Assembly (NCBI RefSeq): GCF_000425385.1
Contig: NZ_AUDI01000001.1
Location: forward strand, 518,331 to 582,330
Origin: Pseudoduganella violaceinigra DSM 15887
Lineage (GTDB): Bacteria > Pseudomonadota > Gammaproteobacteria > Burkholderiales > Burkholderiaceae_D
DNA length: 64,000 bases
Direction of reading: 5' to 3'
Below, piece after piece: positions 9,901-18,041 of the stretch; within the stretch, counting starts at the first letter, position 1; each line of letters starts with the position of its first letter. The translations under genes and the position numbers were made by a program. The notes beneath the pieces are model-generated. The model was not told the DNA's origin. It was given only the letters and a program-made list of their open reading frames with translations, and did not search any database.

Positions 9901-10147
9901 TGAGGCCCGGCTCGACCTTGTACGTCAGCTTGCCGACCAGGTCGGTGAACACGCGCGCCTGCATGGTCGACGTGCGCGTTTCGTGATAGCCCCAGACGGC
10001 GGCGACCGTCAGCAGCACCAGGATCAGTAACAGGAGCGCGTTGCGCAAGCGCGAACCTTTTTTCGGCTTCGACGGCGGCGGCAGTGCCGGCGCGGTCGGC
10101 GCGGTCGGTTCGTAGGAGGATGATTCTTTATCTTGATGGGAAGGCAT
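6938..10147 (-). CDS. Large class A penicillin-binding protein (glycosyltransferase-transpeptidase)
   Basis: About 1069 residues from this start. A Pro-rich cytoplasmic tail precedes one membrane helix (about 35-56). Then comes a GT51-like glycosyltransferase region with the Glu-containing IENRELLD and GGSTLATQIEK motifs. The transpeptidase domain shows SxxK as STAK, SxN as STN and KTG as GGKTGTG. It should polymerise and cross-link peptidoglycan in the periplasm. It is far longer than E. coli PBP1a/1b, with large insertions between motifs, and the GT motif 1 is unusual (usual form EDRRFxxHxG). An in-frame ATG at 10267 would add a very Arg-rich stretch; neither start has a clear ribosome site. 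Confidence 0.85.
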   Translation of the reverse strand: MPSHQDKESSSYEPTAPTAPALPPPSKPKKGSRLRNALLLLILVLLTVAAVWGYHETRTSTMQARVFTDLVGKLTYKVEPGLSKSIRFPHDSPYDERLGYANLPDYLDKLKARDYDVTSQARFSPKMVELADMGVFATYREKTRTGLSIFDCREQPLFTASYPERVYGSFQQAPAALVQSLLFIENRELLDDKYPKRNPAVEWDRLSKAILEKTMSAVGAGGHRAAGGSTLATQIEKYRHSPEGRTGSMKDKLQQMVSASLRAYQQGEDTTKVRHQIVVDYLNTVPLSAKPGYGEVNGVGDGMWVWYGRDFDEVQRLLGGKMDQPGSALAFKEALSLLIAQRRPSYYLGEGDEDLEVLANSHLRLLAGAGIITPQLRDAALKEKLHPAKGSGLQAAPPMSYVTKKASNAVRVHLANLLGDNRMYNLDRLDLSVNTTLDADTQKTVTAMLRQLRDPDTAVQAGLTGKGMLGNGDPANVVYSFTLLERGEHANYLRVQTDNYDQPLDINEGAKLDLGSTAKLRTLVTYMDIVDQLYKKYGALEPAALKKISVDPRDRITTWGMEYLAMTPLDKRSLPAMLAAAMERTYSANPGEGFFTGGGLHYFGNFSKDDDFKIMTVREALRRSTNLVFVRLMRDVVKYYSFQMPGSSQTVLADADDPRRAAYLARFADKEGKEFLYRFYAKYKGKKTAELDGILLDTIRPTPVRLANIHRTVYPKASQAEFNKFVNDNLKVQNDVPEDRLAKMYEQYAIDNWSLADRGYLATVHPLELWLVAYLHQNEGASLADVVAASEKERQEVYQWLFKTHRKHAQDKRIAGLLEMEAFMGIHRQWKKMGYPFESLVPSYATTLGASADRPAALAEMMGIIINGGVRKTTQRIESLHFAAGTPYETSVARTKSSSNEQVLSPEVARAVADAIREVVSDGTARRVKAAFVGADGQIIPVGGKTGTGDQRFDVFAAGGRLIESRYVNRSATFVFNIGERFFGSMTAYVHGPESKNYDFTSALPVQLLTVLAPSLMPLIEPNQQKAAPVVTAMAASAPGGVQPVATAALAAATAAAVPAAPLRACGAR

Positions 10148-10449
10148 AGGAACCGAACGCAAACGCCGCCTGCTGCCGCCATATCCAATCGCTGCCACAC
10201 CGGCGCGCATCTTGCGCACCGCACGGACGACAACTCGGGGCCGGCGAAAACGACGGTTGCTTGTCATAGTGATCAAACCGGACAGTACACGCAGAGTATT
10301 TCTGCTTGATTACCATTGCACCACAACGGCGTGCAGTGCACGGGGCAACTCGCAAAATATTTAAACTTGACGTAACACTTTCGCAAAAAAACAACGGCGC
10401 AAATGCGCGCCGTTACAAGAGCCGTTAACACCCTTTTCACACTGTTGAA

Positions 10450-11235
10450 TCAGGGCTTCGCGTACTCCACATTCAGGGCATCGAGTTCGCGGCACATGTG
10501 GGTGAATGCAGCGTGGCACTGGGCCGGATCGCCTTTCACACCAAGCTCGATATGGCGCCGGGTCTGCGCGTCGCCCACGCTGGGCAGACTGAACACCTTG
10601 ATGCGCGGCCAGGCTGCTTCCAGCGCCAGCATCAGCGGCGTCAGTGCGGCTTCGGCCGCCTCGAACACTAACACCGATTGCTCGGCGCGGGGCTCACGAT
10701 TGAACAAGTCGGTGTAGTGCGTATCGAGCACCCATTCGATCATCGGCCAGGCCATCACCGGGAAGCCGGGCACGAAATAATGCGTGCCATACGCGAATCC
10801 GGCCACGCTGTTATACGGATTTGGAATCAGCGCCGCGCCTTGCGGGAATTCGGCCATCTGCAGGCGCTGCAGGTTTTCCGCCGAATCCAGGTCGGCCACT
10901 TCGCCTTTTTCCGCCGCCACCTGGCGCACGCGCTGCTGGATGCTCTCCCTGGCGCCCTCGTGCATCACCAGCGGCAGGCCAAGCGCCGCGGCGGCCGACT
11001 GGCGGGTGTGGTCGTCCGGGGTGGCGCCGATGCCGCCGCAGGAGAACACGATATCGCCGCTGGCAAAGGTGCGCTTGAGTGTGGCGGTGATCCGCTCGCG
11101 GTCGTCGCCGACAAACTCGGCCCAGCCCAGTTGCAGGCCGCGCGCCGTCAATAGTTGCACCACTTTGGGGAAATGCTGGTCGACCCGTTTCCCGGACAGG
11201 ATTTCGTCGCCGATGATGATCAATCCGATACGCAT
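10450..11235 (-). CDS. CinA/MoaB-type molybdopterin-binding domain protein
   Basis: 261 residues. The N-terminal half is the MocF/CinA domain: RIGLIIIGDEILSGKRVDQH, then DIVFSCGGIGATPDDHTRQS. This is the nucleotide/molybdopterin-binding fold of competence-damage proteins, without the CinA C-terminal amidase domain. The start at 11235 gives the domain directly at the N-terminus and overlaps the end of the EI24 gene by 16 bases. It is the last gene of the overlapping five-gene cluster. Its biochemical role here is not clear; stand-alone relatives may act as ADP-ribose pyrophosphatase-like enzymes. Confidence 0.85.
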   Translation of the reverse strand: MRIGLIIIGDEILSGKRVDQHFPKVVQLLTARGLQLGWAEFVGDDRERITATLKRTFASGDIVFSCGGIGATPDDHTRQSAAAALGLPLVMHEGARESIQQRVRQVAAEKGEVADLDSAENLQRLQMAEFPQGAALIPNPYNSVAGFAYGTHYFVPGFPVMAWPMIEWVLDTHYTDLFNREPRAEQSVLVFEAAEAALTPLMLALEAAWPRIKVFSLPSVGDAQTRRHIELGVKGDPAQCHAAFTHMCRELDALNVEYAKP

Positions 11236-12047
11236 ATGCTTTCCTCGAAAGGCGCGTGGCGCAATTGCGCCAGCGCTTGCAGGCAATAATACTCAAACCA
11301 CAGGCCGGTGAAGATGAAAATCACGATATACACCCACAGCGACGCGGCCAGCAGGATGGGGAAGAAGGCAATCGCCGCGGCGGCGCCGACCGCCCACACC
11401 AGGGCCGGCAGCGAGCCGGCCAGGCCGGACACGACGCCGATCGCCATCAGCTGCCAGCGGTGTTCGCGCTGCAGCCTGGCCAGTTCCTCGGCGCTGGCGT
11501 AATCGGCCAGCGCGTCGTAGCTCATCACGCGGCTGGTGAGCCAGCCCCACAGCAGCACCGTGGCCAGGCCGGCCAGCGGCGGGAAAATATAGGTCGGCAG
11601 GATGCACAGCCAGGCCACCACAAAGATGCCGAAGGCGCCCAGCGCCTTGACCACGCCGCCCAGGATGGAGCCGCCCTGCTTTTTTTCCAGCTGCGCGAAA
11701 TGGCGGCCGCCGACATGGCGCACGATGAAGGGCATGGCGGCCACGCCGATGAAGACCATGGCCGTGACGATCATCAGCGGCAACAGCAGGAGCAGCGCGA
11801 ACAGCGGCACCACGATCGAGCGCAGGCCGCCCAGGCCGAGCGAAATCAGCCAGCTGCTGGTGACGCGGTACATCTCGAATTCGATGAAGTAGCCTTGCAG
11901 CCAGTCCATCAGCGGCTGCAGGCCGAAGGACAGCAGCAGCGCCCACAGCGCGACCGACAGGATGAAGGGAAGAATACTCAGCAATAAAATCTTGCCGTGA
12001 AATTGGGACAGGAGGGCCCTGCCGTAAGCATTGATTACTGCGCGCAT
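11220..12047 (-). CDS. EI24-domain (CysZ-like) multi-pass membrane protein
   Basis: 275 residues with about six hydrophobic segments (near 20-45, 66-105, 135-170, 200-255). The layout and the LRSIVVPLFALLLLLPLMIV stretch match the EI24/CysZ family; CysZ is a sulfate channel, but EI24 proteins in beta-proteobacteria are uncharacterised. It begins 3 bases after the sterol-desaturase stop and overlaps the CinA-like gene, so it is part of the same transcript. Confidence 0.85.
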   Translation of the reverse strand: MRAVINAYGRALLSQFHGKILLLSILPFILSVALWALLLSFGLQPLMDWLQGYFIEFEMYRVTSSWLISLGLGGLRSIVVPLFALLLLLPLMIVTAMVFIGVAAMPFIVRHVGGRHFAQLEKKQGGSILGGVVKALGAFGIFVVAWLCILPTYIFPPLAGLATVLLWGWLTSRVMSYDALADYASAEELARLQREHRWQLMAIGVVSGLAGSLPALVWAVGAAAAIAFFPILLAASLWVYIVIFIFTGLWFEYYCLQALAQLRHAPFEESICVSD

Positions 12048-12050
12048 GAA

Positions 12051-13016
12051 TTAACCCGGTTTCTTTCTCATATATTCGACCATGCGCTTCAGGCCCAGCC
12101 ATTGCTGGGACCAGAAGCCGCGGCCATAGTCGCGGCCCGCCAGCTGGTCGCGCACGCCGGTCGCTTCGAAGCGGGGCGTGAAATTGGCGGTGCGGAAAAT
12201 AATGTCCCAAATTGGGAACAGGACGGCGAAATTGCAACCGCCCAGCGTGCCCTGCCCCTTCGATTCATGCCCGACGCCGATGGCGTGGTGCATGCGATGG
12301 TAGCGGGGCGACACCAGCAGCCGTTCGCCGATGCGGCCGAAGTGTATACGAACATTGGCGTGCTGCAGGCTTTGCACGATGCGCGACAGCGACACCAGCA
12401 GGATGTACTGGCCCGGCGGCACCCCGATCGCCAGCGCCAGCACCGCCATCACGATGTCGCGCAGCAGGTCGTCCAGCAGGTGGTTGCGGTCGTCGCTCCA
12501 CAGGTTCATGTTCTGCTGGCTATGGTGCAGGCTGTGCAGGCCCCACCACCAGTTGAATTTGTGCTGGGCGCGGTGGAACCAGTAGTCGGCGAAGTCCAGC
12601 ACCAGCAGGTAGATGGCGAAACTGGCCAGCGGCGGCATGTCGGGGACCAGGTTTTCCAGGTTGAAGGGCTGCACGCCTTCCATGTGCAGGGCGCCGGAAA
12701 TGGCGTCCATGACCGGATCGAGGGTGAAGAACAGCACCAGGGGCACCAGGCCGACGCGGTGGATCACGGTGTAGATGAAGTCGTTCCAGCGGGCGCGCCG
12801 GTCGGTGAAGCGGTGCACCGGGATGGCCGCTTCCAGCGGGCGCAGCACGAGGAAGATCAGCAACAGCTCGGCCATGCCGATCAGCAGCCATTCCGTGCCC
12901 TCAAAGGCCTCCTCGGTGATATCGCCCATGCCGGTGAAATAGATGACCGGCTGGATGGCGTTCTCGAATAGCCAACCCTGGGCCTGGCCCAGCAGGTCGA
13001 TGAAAAATTGAATCAT
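12051..13016 (-). CDS. Sterol desaturase / fatty-acid hydroxylase family membrane protein
   Basis: 321 residues, integral membrane. The di-iron His motifs are present: HRAQHK near 173, HSLHHS near 187, and HRMHHAIG near 246, with an N-terminal group of membrane helices. Members hydroxylate or desaturate lipids, or cleave ether lipids. The start codon overlaps the stop of the deacetylase gene (ATGA). Substrate unknown; the bacterial family name does not imply that sterols are made. Confidence 0.9.
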   Translation of the reverse strand: MIQFFIDLLGQAQGWLFENAIQPVIYFTGMGDITEEAFEGTEWLLIGMAELLLIFLVLRPLEAAIPVHRFTDRRARWNDFIYTVIHRVGLVPLVLFFTLDPVMDAISGALHMEGVQPFNLENLVPDMPPLASFAIYLLVLDFADYWFHRAQHKFNWWWGLHSLHHSQQNMNLWSDDRNHLLDDLLRDIVMAVLALAIGVPPGQYILLVSLSRIVQSLQHANVRIHFGRIGERLLVSPRYHRMHHAIGVGHESKGQGTLGGCNFAVLFPIWDIIFRTANFTPRFEATGVRDQLAGRDYGRGFWSQQWLGLKRMVEYMRKKPG

Positions 13017-13783
13017 TTGCGGTAGTCCGGGTGTTCTCGCAGGGTGGCGAAGCAGAAGCCTTTCTGCTTCAAGCCCTCAATCAGTGGTTCCAGGTTGGCG
13101 GGGGCCCAGGGGTCCTTGCGCGACCAGATCCCCATATGCGCCATGAAAATGTCGCCGTCGCGCAGGCCGTCCAGCGCGCCTTGCAGCAGGGCGGCATTGG
13201 ACGCGCGCTCCACCGGCAGCTCGTCGCCCGAGAAGCCGGCCGGCAGCGCCCATGCCGCGTGCTGGTAGCCGCAGGCCTTGCCCGCCGCCAGCGTGCGGGC
13301 GCTGGTCTTGCCACCCGGCGCGCGCCAGAAGGGGTCGAGCGGCTTGCCGGTCAGCTCCCTGAAGCGGGTGTCCACGCGGCGCAGCTCGTCGCAATACTGC
13401 TGCGGCGTCCAGTCCTGCGTCTTGCCGGCATGGGCGCCGAACTGCGGCTTGACGGCGATCCTGCCGTTGGCGGCGTCGCGCACGAAATACGTATGGTCGA
13501 AGGTATGGCTGCCGAAAGCGTGCCCCTCGGCCACGCGGGCACGCCAATAGGCTTGCCACGACGGGTCCAGGCTGTAGTCGCCCTTGACGGTCTTTTCGTT
13601 GGCCAGGAAGAAGGTGGCCTTGACCTGCTGCCGCGCCAGCACGGCGGCGATCAGTTCCGCCTGCGACTGGCTGCCGGTGTCAAACGTCAGGTAGACCGTG
13701 CCGCGGCACTGCGGCGGCGGCGCCGCCACCGCAGCGGTGGCCGCCGCAGCGGCCAGCACCAGCACGCACGCCCCGCGCCGCAT
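13013..13783 (-). CDS. Polysaccharide deacetylase (NodB-type), secreted
   Basis: 256 residues. The start at 13783 gives a signal peptide (MRRGACVLVLAAAAATAAVA). The NodB motifs are visible: motif 1 as TFDTGS near 35-40, motif 2 as HTFDH near 90, and motif 3 as RAPGGK near 155. Motif 1 is normally TFDDG; here the second, metal-binding Asp is Thr, which may alter metal use. The enzyme would de-N-acetylate a cell-surface glycan. It overlaps the YVTN gene by one base (TAATG) and the sterol desaturase by four. Confidence 0.88.
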   Translation of the reverse strand: MRRGACVLVLAAAAATAAVAAPPPQCRGTVYLTFDTGSQSQAELIAAVLARQQVKATFFLANEKTVKGDYSLDPSWQAYWRARVAEGHAFGSHTFDHTYFVRDAANGRIAVKPQFGAHAGKTQDWTPQQYCDELRRVDTRFRELTGKPLDPFWRAPGGKTSARTLAAGKACGYQHAAWALPAGFSGDELPVERASNAALLQGALDGLRDGDIFMAHMGIWSRKDPWAPANLEPLIEGLKQKGFCFATLREHPDYRK

Positions 13784-14751
13784 TACATCCTCGCGGAAGA
13801 ATTGGCGAAGAAGACGCCGTGCGGCGAGCGGCCGACCGGGATCAGCTTGACCACTTTGCGCGACGGCAGGTCGATCACCGCCACTTTCTTGATCCAGCGC
13901 AGCGTGACCCACATGGTTTTGCGGTCGGCCGTGATTTCCATGCAATCCGGGCCGCCCGGCACGTCGATGGTGCCGACATTTTCCAGCGTCTTCTGGTCGA
14001 TGATATTGATGGTGTTGGAGACCCGGTTCGACACATAGGTGTAGCGGCCGTCGCCCAGCGCACGGAAATTGTGGGTGCCGGCGCCGGCCTTGATGCGCTT
14101 GACGGTGCTGCGGGTGCGCCAGTCAATCACCTCGACATAGTCGCTGCCCATGATGCCGACCAGCAGGTATTTATCGTCCGGCGTCATGGCGATCCCCGCC
14201 GGCAGCTTGCCGACCGGGATGGTCCACAGCACGTTCTGCGTCTTCAAGTCGATGGCGCTGACCTGGTCGCTGCCCTGCTGGGTCACGAACACCGTGCTGC
14301 TTTTGGCGTCGAAGGCGACGTGGCTGGGCAGTTTTGGCAGCGGGATGCGCTTGGCCAGGGTCATTTCCTTGCCGTTATACGAATAGATATCGAGCCGGTG
14401 CAGGCGCAGCGAGGTCGCCACGAACCATTTCTGGTCCGGCGAAAAGCCGATCTGGTAGGGGTCGAGGATATCCTTGACGTGGCGCTGCACCTGGCCGGAG
14501 ACCGGGTCGAGGAACAGCAGTTCATTGCCCACGGCGCTGGCGACAATCAGCGACTTGTTATCGGGGGTGGCCATCAGGTGGTGGGGTTCTTTGCCCACCG
14601 GGAAGGTTTGCAGGCTTTTGTAGCTCTCCTGGTCCAGCAACTGGACCGTGGCGTCGCGCGAATTGAGCACGACAACAACGTTTGCCTGGGCAGACTGCAC
14701 GCCTGCCAGCAAACCAAACAATACTACTGCGCTACGGATACTGCGGAACAT
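13783..14751 (-). CDS. YVTN-repeat beta-propeller protein, periplasmic
   Basis: 322 residues. Signal peptide MFRSIRSAVVLFGLLAGVQS (cleavage near AQA). The rest is built from repeats of about 40-45 residues with the pattern 'SPDQKWFVATS...', 'TPDDKYLLVGI...', 'LGDGRYTYVSN...', typical of the YVTN/NHL-like seven-bladed propeller. It probably binds a partner protein or ligand in the periplasm. It is the first gene of the overlapping cluster that also holds the deacetylase, sterol desaturase, EI24 and CinA-like genes. Confidence 0.85.
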   Translation of the reverse strand: MFRSIRSAVVLFGLLAGVQSAQANVVVVLNSRDATVQLLDQESYKSLQTFPVGKEPHHLMATPDNKSLIVASAVGNELLFLDPVSGQVQRHVKDILDPYQIGFSPDQKWFVATSLRLHRLDIYSYNGKEMTLAKRIPLPKLPSHVAFDAKSSTVFVTQQGSDQVSAIDLKTQNVLWTIPVGKLPAGIAMTPDDKYLLVGIMGSDYVEVIDWRTRSTVKRIKAGAGTHNFRALGDGRYTYVSNRVSNTINIIDQKTLENVGTIDVPGGPDCMEITADRKTMWVTLRWIKKVAVIDLPSRKVVKLIPVGRSPHGVFFANSSARM

Positions 14752-14893
14752 GAAAACTCGCTTATTGGTTAAGCCAACCAGTATTTTACGGTCAAACCAC
14801 TTGTATTCAGTTAATGCCGACAACATTTAGGGGATATCCTCCTGAGATGCACTACAATCGCGGCCTAAATCCCTCATTCATAAGGACTGACCC

Positions 14894-15250
14894 ATGACTA
14901 TCACCACCACCGCCTCCGGCCTGCAATACGACGAGATCCAGGTTGGCGAAGGCGCCGAAGCCAAGGCCGGCCAGAACGTCACCGTGCATTACACCGGCTG
15001 GCTGCGCAACGACGACGGCAGCAAGGGCCCGAAATTCGATTCCTCCAAGGACCGCAACGACCCGTTCGAATTCGCGCTGGGCGCCGGCATGGTAATCCGC
15101 GGCTGGGATGAAGGCGTGCAAGGCATGAAAGTGGGCGGCACCCGCCAGCTGATCATCCCTGCCGACCTGGGCTACGGCTCGCGCGGCGCCGGCGGCGTGA
15201 TCCCGCCGAACGCCACCCTGATTTTCGACGTGGAACTGCTGGGCGTTTAA
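14894..15250 (+). CDS. FKBP-type peptidyl-prolyl cis-trans isomerase
   Basis: 118 residues, a single FKBP domain with no signal peptide, so cytoplasmic. The fold is complete: VTVHYTGWL (about 33-41), FDSSKDR, FALGAGMVIRGWDEGVQGMK (64-83), and LIIPADLGYGSRGAGGVIPP (88-107). It catalyses prolyl isomerisation in protein folding. Ribosome site AAGGA precedes the ATG. The gene stands alone. Confidence 0.96.
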   Translation: MTITTTASGLQYDEIQVGEGAEAKAGQNVTVHYTGWLRNDDGSKGPKFDSSKDRNDPFEFALGAGMVIRGWDEGVQGMKVGGTRQLIIPADLGYGSRGAGGVIPPNATLIFDVELLGV

Positions 15251-15271
15251 TTCCCCTTTCGCGACAGGGGC

Positions 15272-16030
15272 TTAGCGCTGCCACTTGCGCTGCACCGCCT
15301 CCTGCTCCGCTTTCGCATCGAGCGGCTGGCCGGCAATGCGCTGGTCAACCGCATCCTGCACCGGCGCCGGCATCTCGGCCGCCGCCTGCCGGTATTCCCC
15401 CTGCTGCCCCCTGCCCTGGCCCTGCACCGCCAGCTGCACCTTCCATGCGCCGCCCTGCTTGCAGGCCAGGCCCGACATATCCTGGGCCGTCATGAAGCTG
15501 CGGCAGTAGCTGTTATCCTGAGCCAGGAAGCTGCTGACGATGCGCACCGGCCCGCCGCTGCCGCCCAGTTGCTGTTCCAGCGCTGCCGCCAGGCGGCCCT
15601 GCGCCACCAGCACACCGTCGCGGCTGGCGACCGTTTCGCCCTGCTCGGCAGGCAGCATGCCAAGGCCGTAATGTCCGGCCATCACGCCCAGCATCAGCAT
15701 CGCCGCCAGCGCGCCCCATTCCGGCCATGACCAGCGTCGGCCGCGGCTGGCCTTGCGTGCCGCCTGCTGTTCCGCCTCGCGCCGGGCGCGCACGGAATCC
15801 AGGCTGACCACGGTGGCCTGGCGCAGCGGCTGCGCCAGCCTCGGCGGCACCGCCTCCTCCGCCACCGGCGCGTAGGCGGCAAAGATGTCGTTGCGCATCA
15901 ATTTATGCTGGGCCACGCGGTGCGCCAGCGCGGCGTCCTTGCGCATGGCTTCCTCCAGCGCATGGCGGGTGGCCTGGTCCAGTTCACCGTCGGCGTAAGC
16001 CATCAGGATTTCGTCGGAAAAACTCTTCAT
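15272..16030 (-). CDS. Anti-sigma factor, single-pass membrane protein
   Basis: 252 residues. N-terminal region resembles the zinc-finger-less anti-sigma domain: SDEILMAYADGELDQATRHA, followed by an acidic/basic helix. One membrane segment lies near 103-125 (WGALAAMLMLGVMAGHYG). The periplasmic part carries two Cys residues. The start overlaps the sigma-factor stop by four bases (ATGA), as is usual for such pairs. It should sequester the neighbouring ECF sigma factor until an envelope signal arrives. Confidence 0.88.
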   Translation of the reverse strand: MKSFSDEILMAYADGELDQATRHALEEAMRKDAALAHRVAQHKLMRNDIFAAYAPVAEEAVPPRLAQPLRQATVVSLDSVRARREAEQQAARKASRGRRWSWPEWGALAAMLMLGVMAGHYGLGMLPAEQGETVASRDGVLVAQGRLAAALEQQLGGSGGPVRIVSSFLAQDNSYCRSFMTAQDMSGLACKQGGAWKVQLAVQGQGRGQQGEYRQAAAEMPAPVQDAVDQRIAGQPLDAKAEQEAVQRKWQR

Positions 16031-16530
16031 ACGGTCCTCGCTTGATCCGATAACAGTTCTTGCAGCGCGCCCCGGGCGCGCGCCAGCCGGCTGGTCAGGG
16101 TGCCGACCGGAATATCCAGCACCTCGGCAGCCTCTTTATACGGCAAGCCTTCCACCAGCACCAGGCCGACCACCAGACGGTGCTCTTCGCTCAGGAGGCT
16201 GACCGCTTTTTGCACCGCCATGCGCTGCTGGTGGGCTTCGGCAAAGTCGTCGCCCACATGCGCCCCCTCCTCTTCCGGCGCGAACAGGTCGCTGCGGCGG
16301 GAGCGGGCGCGCACTTCGTCGATCCAGGCATTCTTGATGATGCGGAACAGCCAGCTGTCCAGGCGGGTACCGGCCTGGTAGGAGCTGCTGTGCACGATAG
16401 CGCGCTCCACGGAGAGCTGGACCAGGTCGTCCGCATCCTCGCGGTGCCAGGCCAGCGTACGGGCAAAGCGCCGCAGTCGCGGCAGCAGTGTGGCGATTTC
16501 GTCGTGCAGGGCTGTATCGTTGTCCATCAT
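16027..16530 (-). CDS. ECF RNA polymerase sigma factor
   Basis: 167 residues from this start; an in-frame ATG 45 bases upstream is possible. Region 2 is seen in REDADDLVQLSVERA and LDSWLFRIIKNAWIDEVRAR, and region 4 as LPYKEAAEVLDIPVGTLTSR with its helix-turn-helix. It would direct polymerase to a small regulon under control of the coupled anti-sigma factor. The divergent subtilase and the Gly/Ala-rich gene are likely targets, by position. Confidence 0.92.
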   Translation of the reverse strand: MMDNDTALHDEIATLLPRLRRFARTLAWHREDADDLVQLSVERAIVHSSSYQAGTRLDSWLFRIIKNAWIDEVRARSRRSDLFAPEEEGAHVGDDFAEAHQQRMAVQKAVSLLSEEHRLVVGLVLVEGLPYKEAAEVLDIPVGTLTSRLARARGALQELLSDQARTV

Positions 16531-16620
16531 AGGGTGGATAACGAACGGGGTGGGGATTTTATTCCCACTGTCCATCGTTAATACAGAATAGATACCGATT
16601 GCCTATATTATCATCCGACC

Positions 16621-17946
16621 ATGCCAAGCCTGCGCCCTTCTCATCCCCTGTTGCATCCTTGCCGCTGCCTGCTGCTTGCCCTCGGTCTGCTGGCCGGCGC
16701 CGGACCGGCGGCGGCGCAAATCGGCCTGCCGCAGCTGCCCGGCGGCCTGCCCGCGCGCCTGGGGGACAGCGGCATGCTGCGCGACAGGCTGCGTGAGCGG
16801 CTGCTGGATACCGCCGAACTGCCCGGCAAGCTCCCCCTCGATCAGCTGCGCCAGGCCGCCATCGGCGATTTGATGCAGCGGCACCGCGCGCAGCTGGAAG
16901 CGGATCCCTCCGGCTTGCCGATCGTACGGCGCGAGATCCTGGCCTGGTCGCCGTCCGCCGCCGGCCTTGCCGCGGCAGCCGCCGCCGGGCTGGAAGTAGC
17001 CAGCCGGCGGGAGATGGCCGAAATCGGGCAGGTGCTACTGGCATTACGGGTACCGGAAGGCGTCGCCACAGCCGACGCGCTGGCCGCCTTGCGCGCGGCC
17101 GATCCGGACGGCGTCTACGATTTCAACCACGTCTATACAGGCGCTGCGGCCGGCGGGTCCGGCGCGGCCGCCATGCCCGCCGCCGGCACAGGGGCCGGCG
17201 GGGGCGGACGCATCGGCCTGGTCGACAGCGGGGTCGATGAACGGCATGAAGTATTCCGGGAAGCCCGCATCGTACACTGGGGATGCGACGGCGCCGCCAT
17301 GCCGGCGCCGCACGGCACGGCGGTCGCCGCGCTGATGGTCGGCAGGTCCGGGCGCTTCAGCGGCGCCGCGCCTGGCGCCACGCTGTACGCAGCCGACATC
17401 TATTGCGACCAGCCCACCGGAGGATCGGCCAGCCAGATCGTGCAGGCGCTGGCCTGGCTGGCGAAGGAACAGGTGGGCGTCATCAATATCAGCCTGGTCG
17501 GCCCGCCCAACCAGATGCTGGGCCGCGCCGTGCAGGCCATGCTGGCGCGCGGCCACCTGCTGGTGGCGGCGGTCGGCAATGACGGTCCTGCGGCGCCGCC
17601 GCTATATCCGGCCAGCTATCCCGGAGTGGTCGGCGTCACCGGCGTCGATCCCAAGCGCCGCCCCCTGCCGGAAGCTGCGCGCGGTCCGCAAGTGATGTTC
17701 GCCGCGCCGGGCAGCCAGATGGCAGCAGCGGCTATCGGCAGCCCGCCCTATAAGCTGGTGCGCGGAACGAGTTTCGCCGCACCGCTGGTGGCGGCGCTGC
17801 TGGCGCCCAAACTGCCCTCGCCGTCCGTGGCGCAGGCCGCGCAAGCCTTGTCCTGGCTGACCGCCGCCGCCACGCCAGGCGGCGAAGGAACCGGCCGTGG
17901 GCTGGTCGGCGAAAACCTGCGCGTCGCGCCGTCCGCATTCCGCTGA
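16621..17946 (+). CDS. Subtilisin-like (S8) serine protease, secreted
   Basis: 441 residues. N-terminal signal peptide (residues 1-33, ending PAAAQ). A pro-region follows to about 190. The catalytic triad is clear: Asp202 in GLVDSGVD, His231 in HGTAVAALM, Ser384 in GTSFAAPLVAALL; oxyanion Asn320 is in AAVGNDGPA. A Gly/Ala-rich linker (about 173-196) separates pro-region and catalytic domain. It is divergent from the ECF sigma/anti-sigma pair and followed by the Gly/Ala-rich secreted protein, suggesting a single extracytoplasmic programme. Confidence 0.93.
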   Translation: MPSLRPSHPLLHPCRCLLLALGLLAGAGPAAAQIGLPQLPGGLPARLGDSGMLRDRLRERLLDTAELPGKLPLDQLRQAAIGDLMQRHRAQLEADPSGLPIVRREILAWSPSAAGLAAAAAAGLEVASRREMAEIGQVLLALRVPEGVATADALAALRAADPDGVYDFNHVYTGAAAGGSGAAAMPAAGTGAGGGGRIGLVDSGVDERHEVFREARIVHWGCDGAAMPAPHGTAVAALMVGRSGRFSGAAPGATLYAADIYCDQPTGGSASQIVQALAWLAKEQVGVINISLVGPPNQMLGRAVQAMLARGHLLVAAVGNDGPAAPPLYPASYPGVVGVTGVDPKRRPLPEAARGPQVMFAAPGSQMAAAAIGSPPYKLVRGTSFAAPLVAALLAPKLPSPSVAQAAQALSWLTAAATPGGEGTGRGLVGENLRVAPSAFR

Positions 17947-18041
17947 AAAATATTTTTCGAGGGATGGAAGAAATCCCGAATCCCACTCGTTCTCTGTATG
18001 AAAGCGGCGGATTTCCCGCGGCCAGACTAAGGAGAACTGAC

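Noticed and set aside
7175..10030. A 951-codon open frame on the plus strand opposite the PBP gene
   Set aside because: It is antisense to a gene with clear PBP motifs, is extremely His/Arg/Gln-rich and has no family features; a by-product of high GC.
17964..18041. An upstream ATG extending the Gly/Ala-rich protein
   Set aside because: The extension destroys the signal peptide and lacks a ribosome site; the ATG at 18042 has a strong one.
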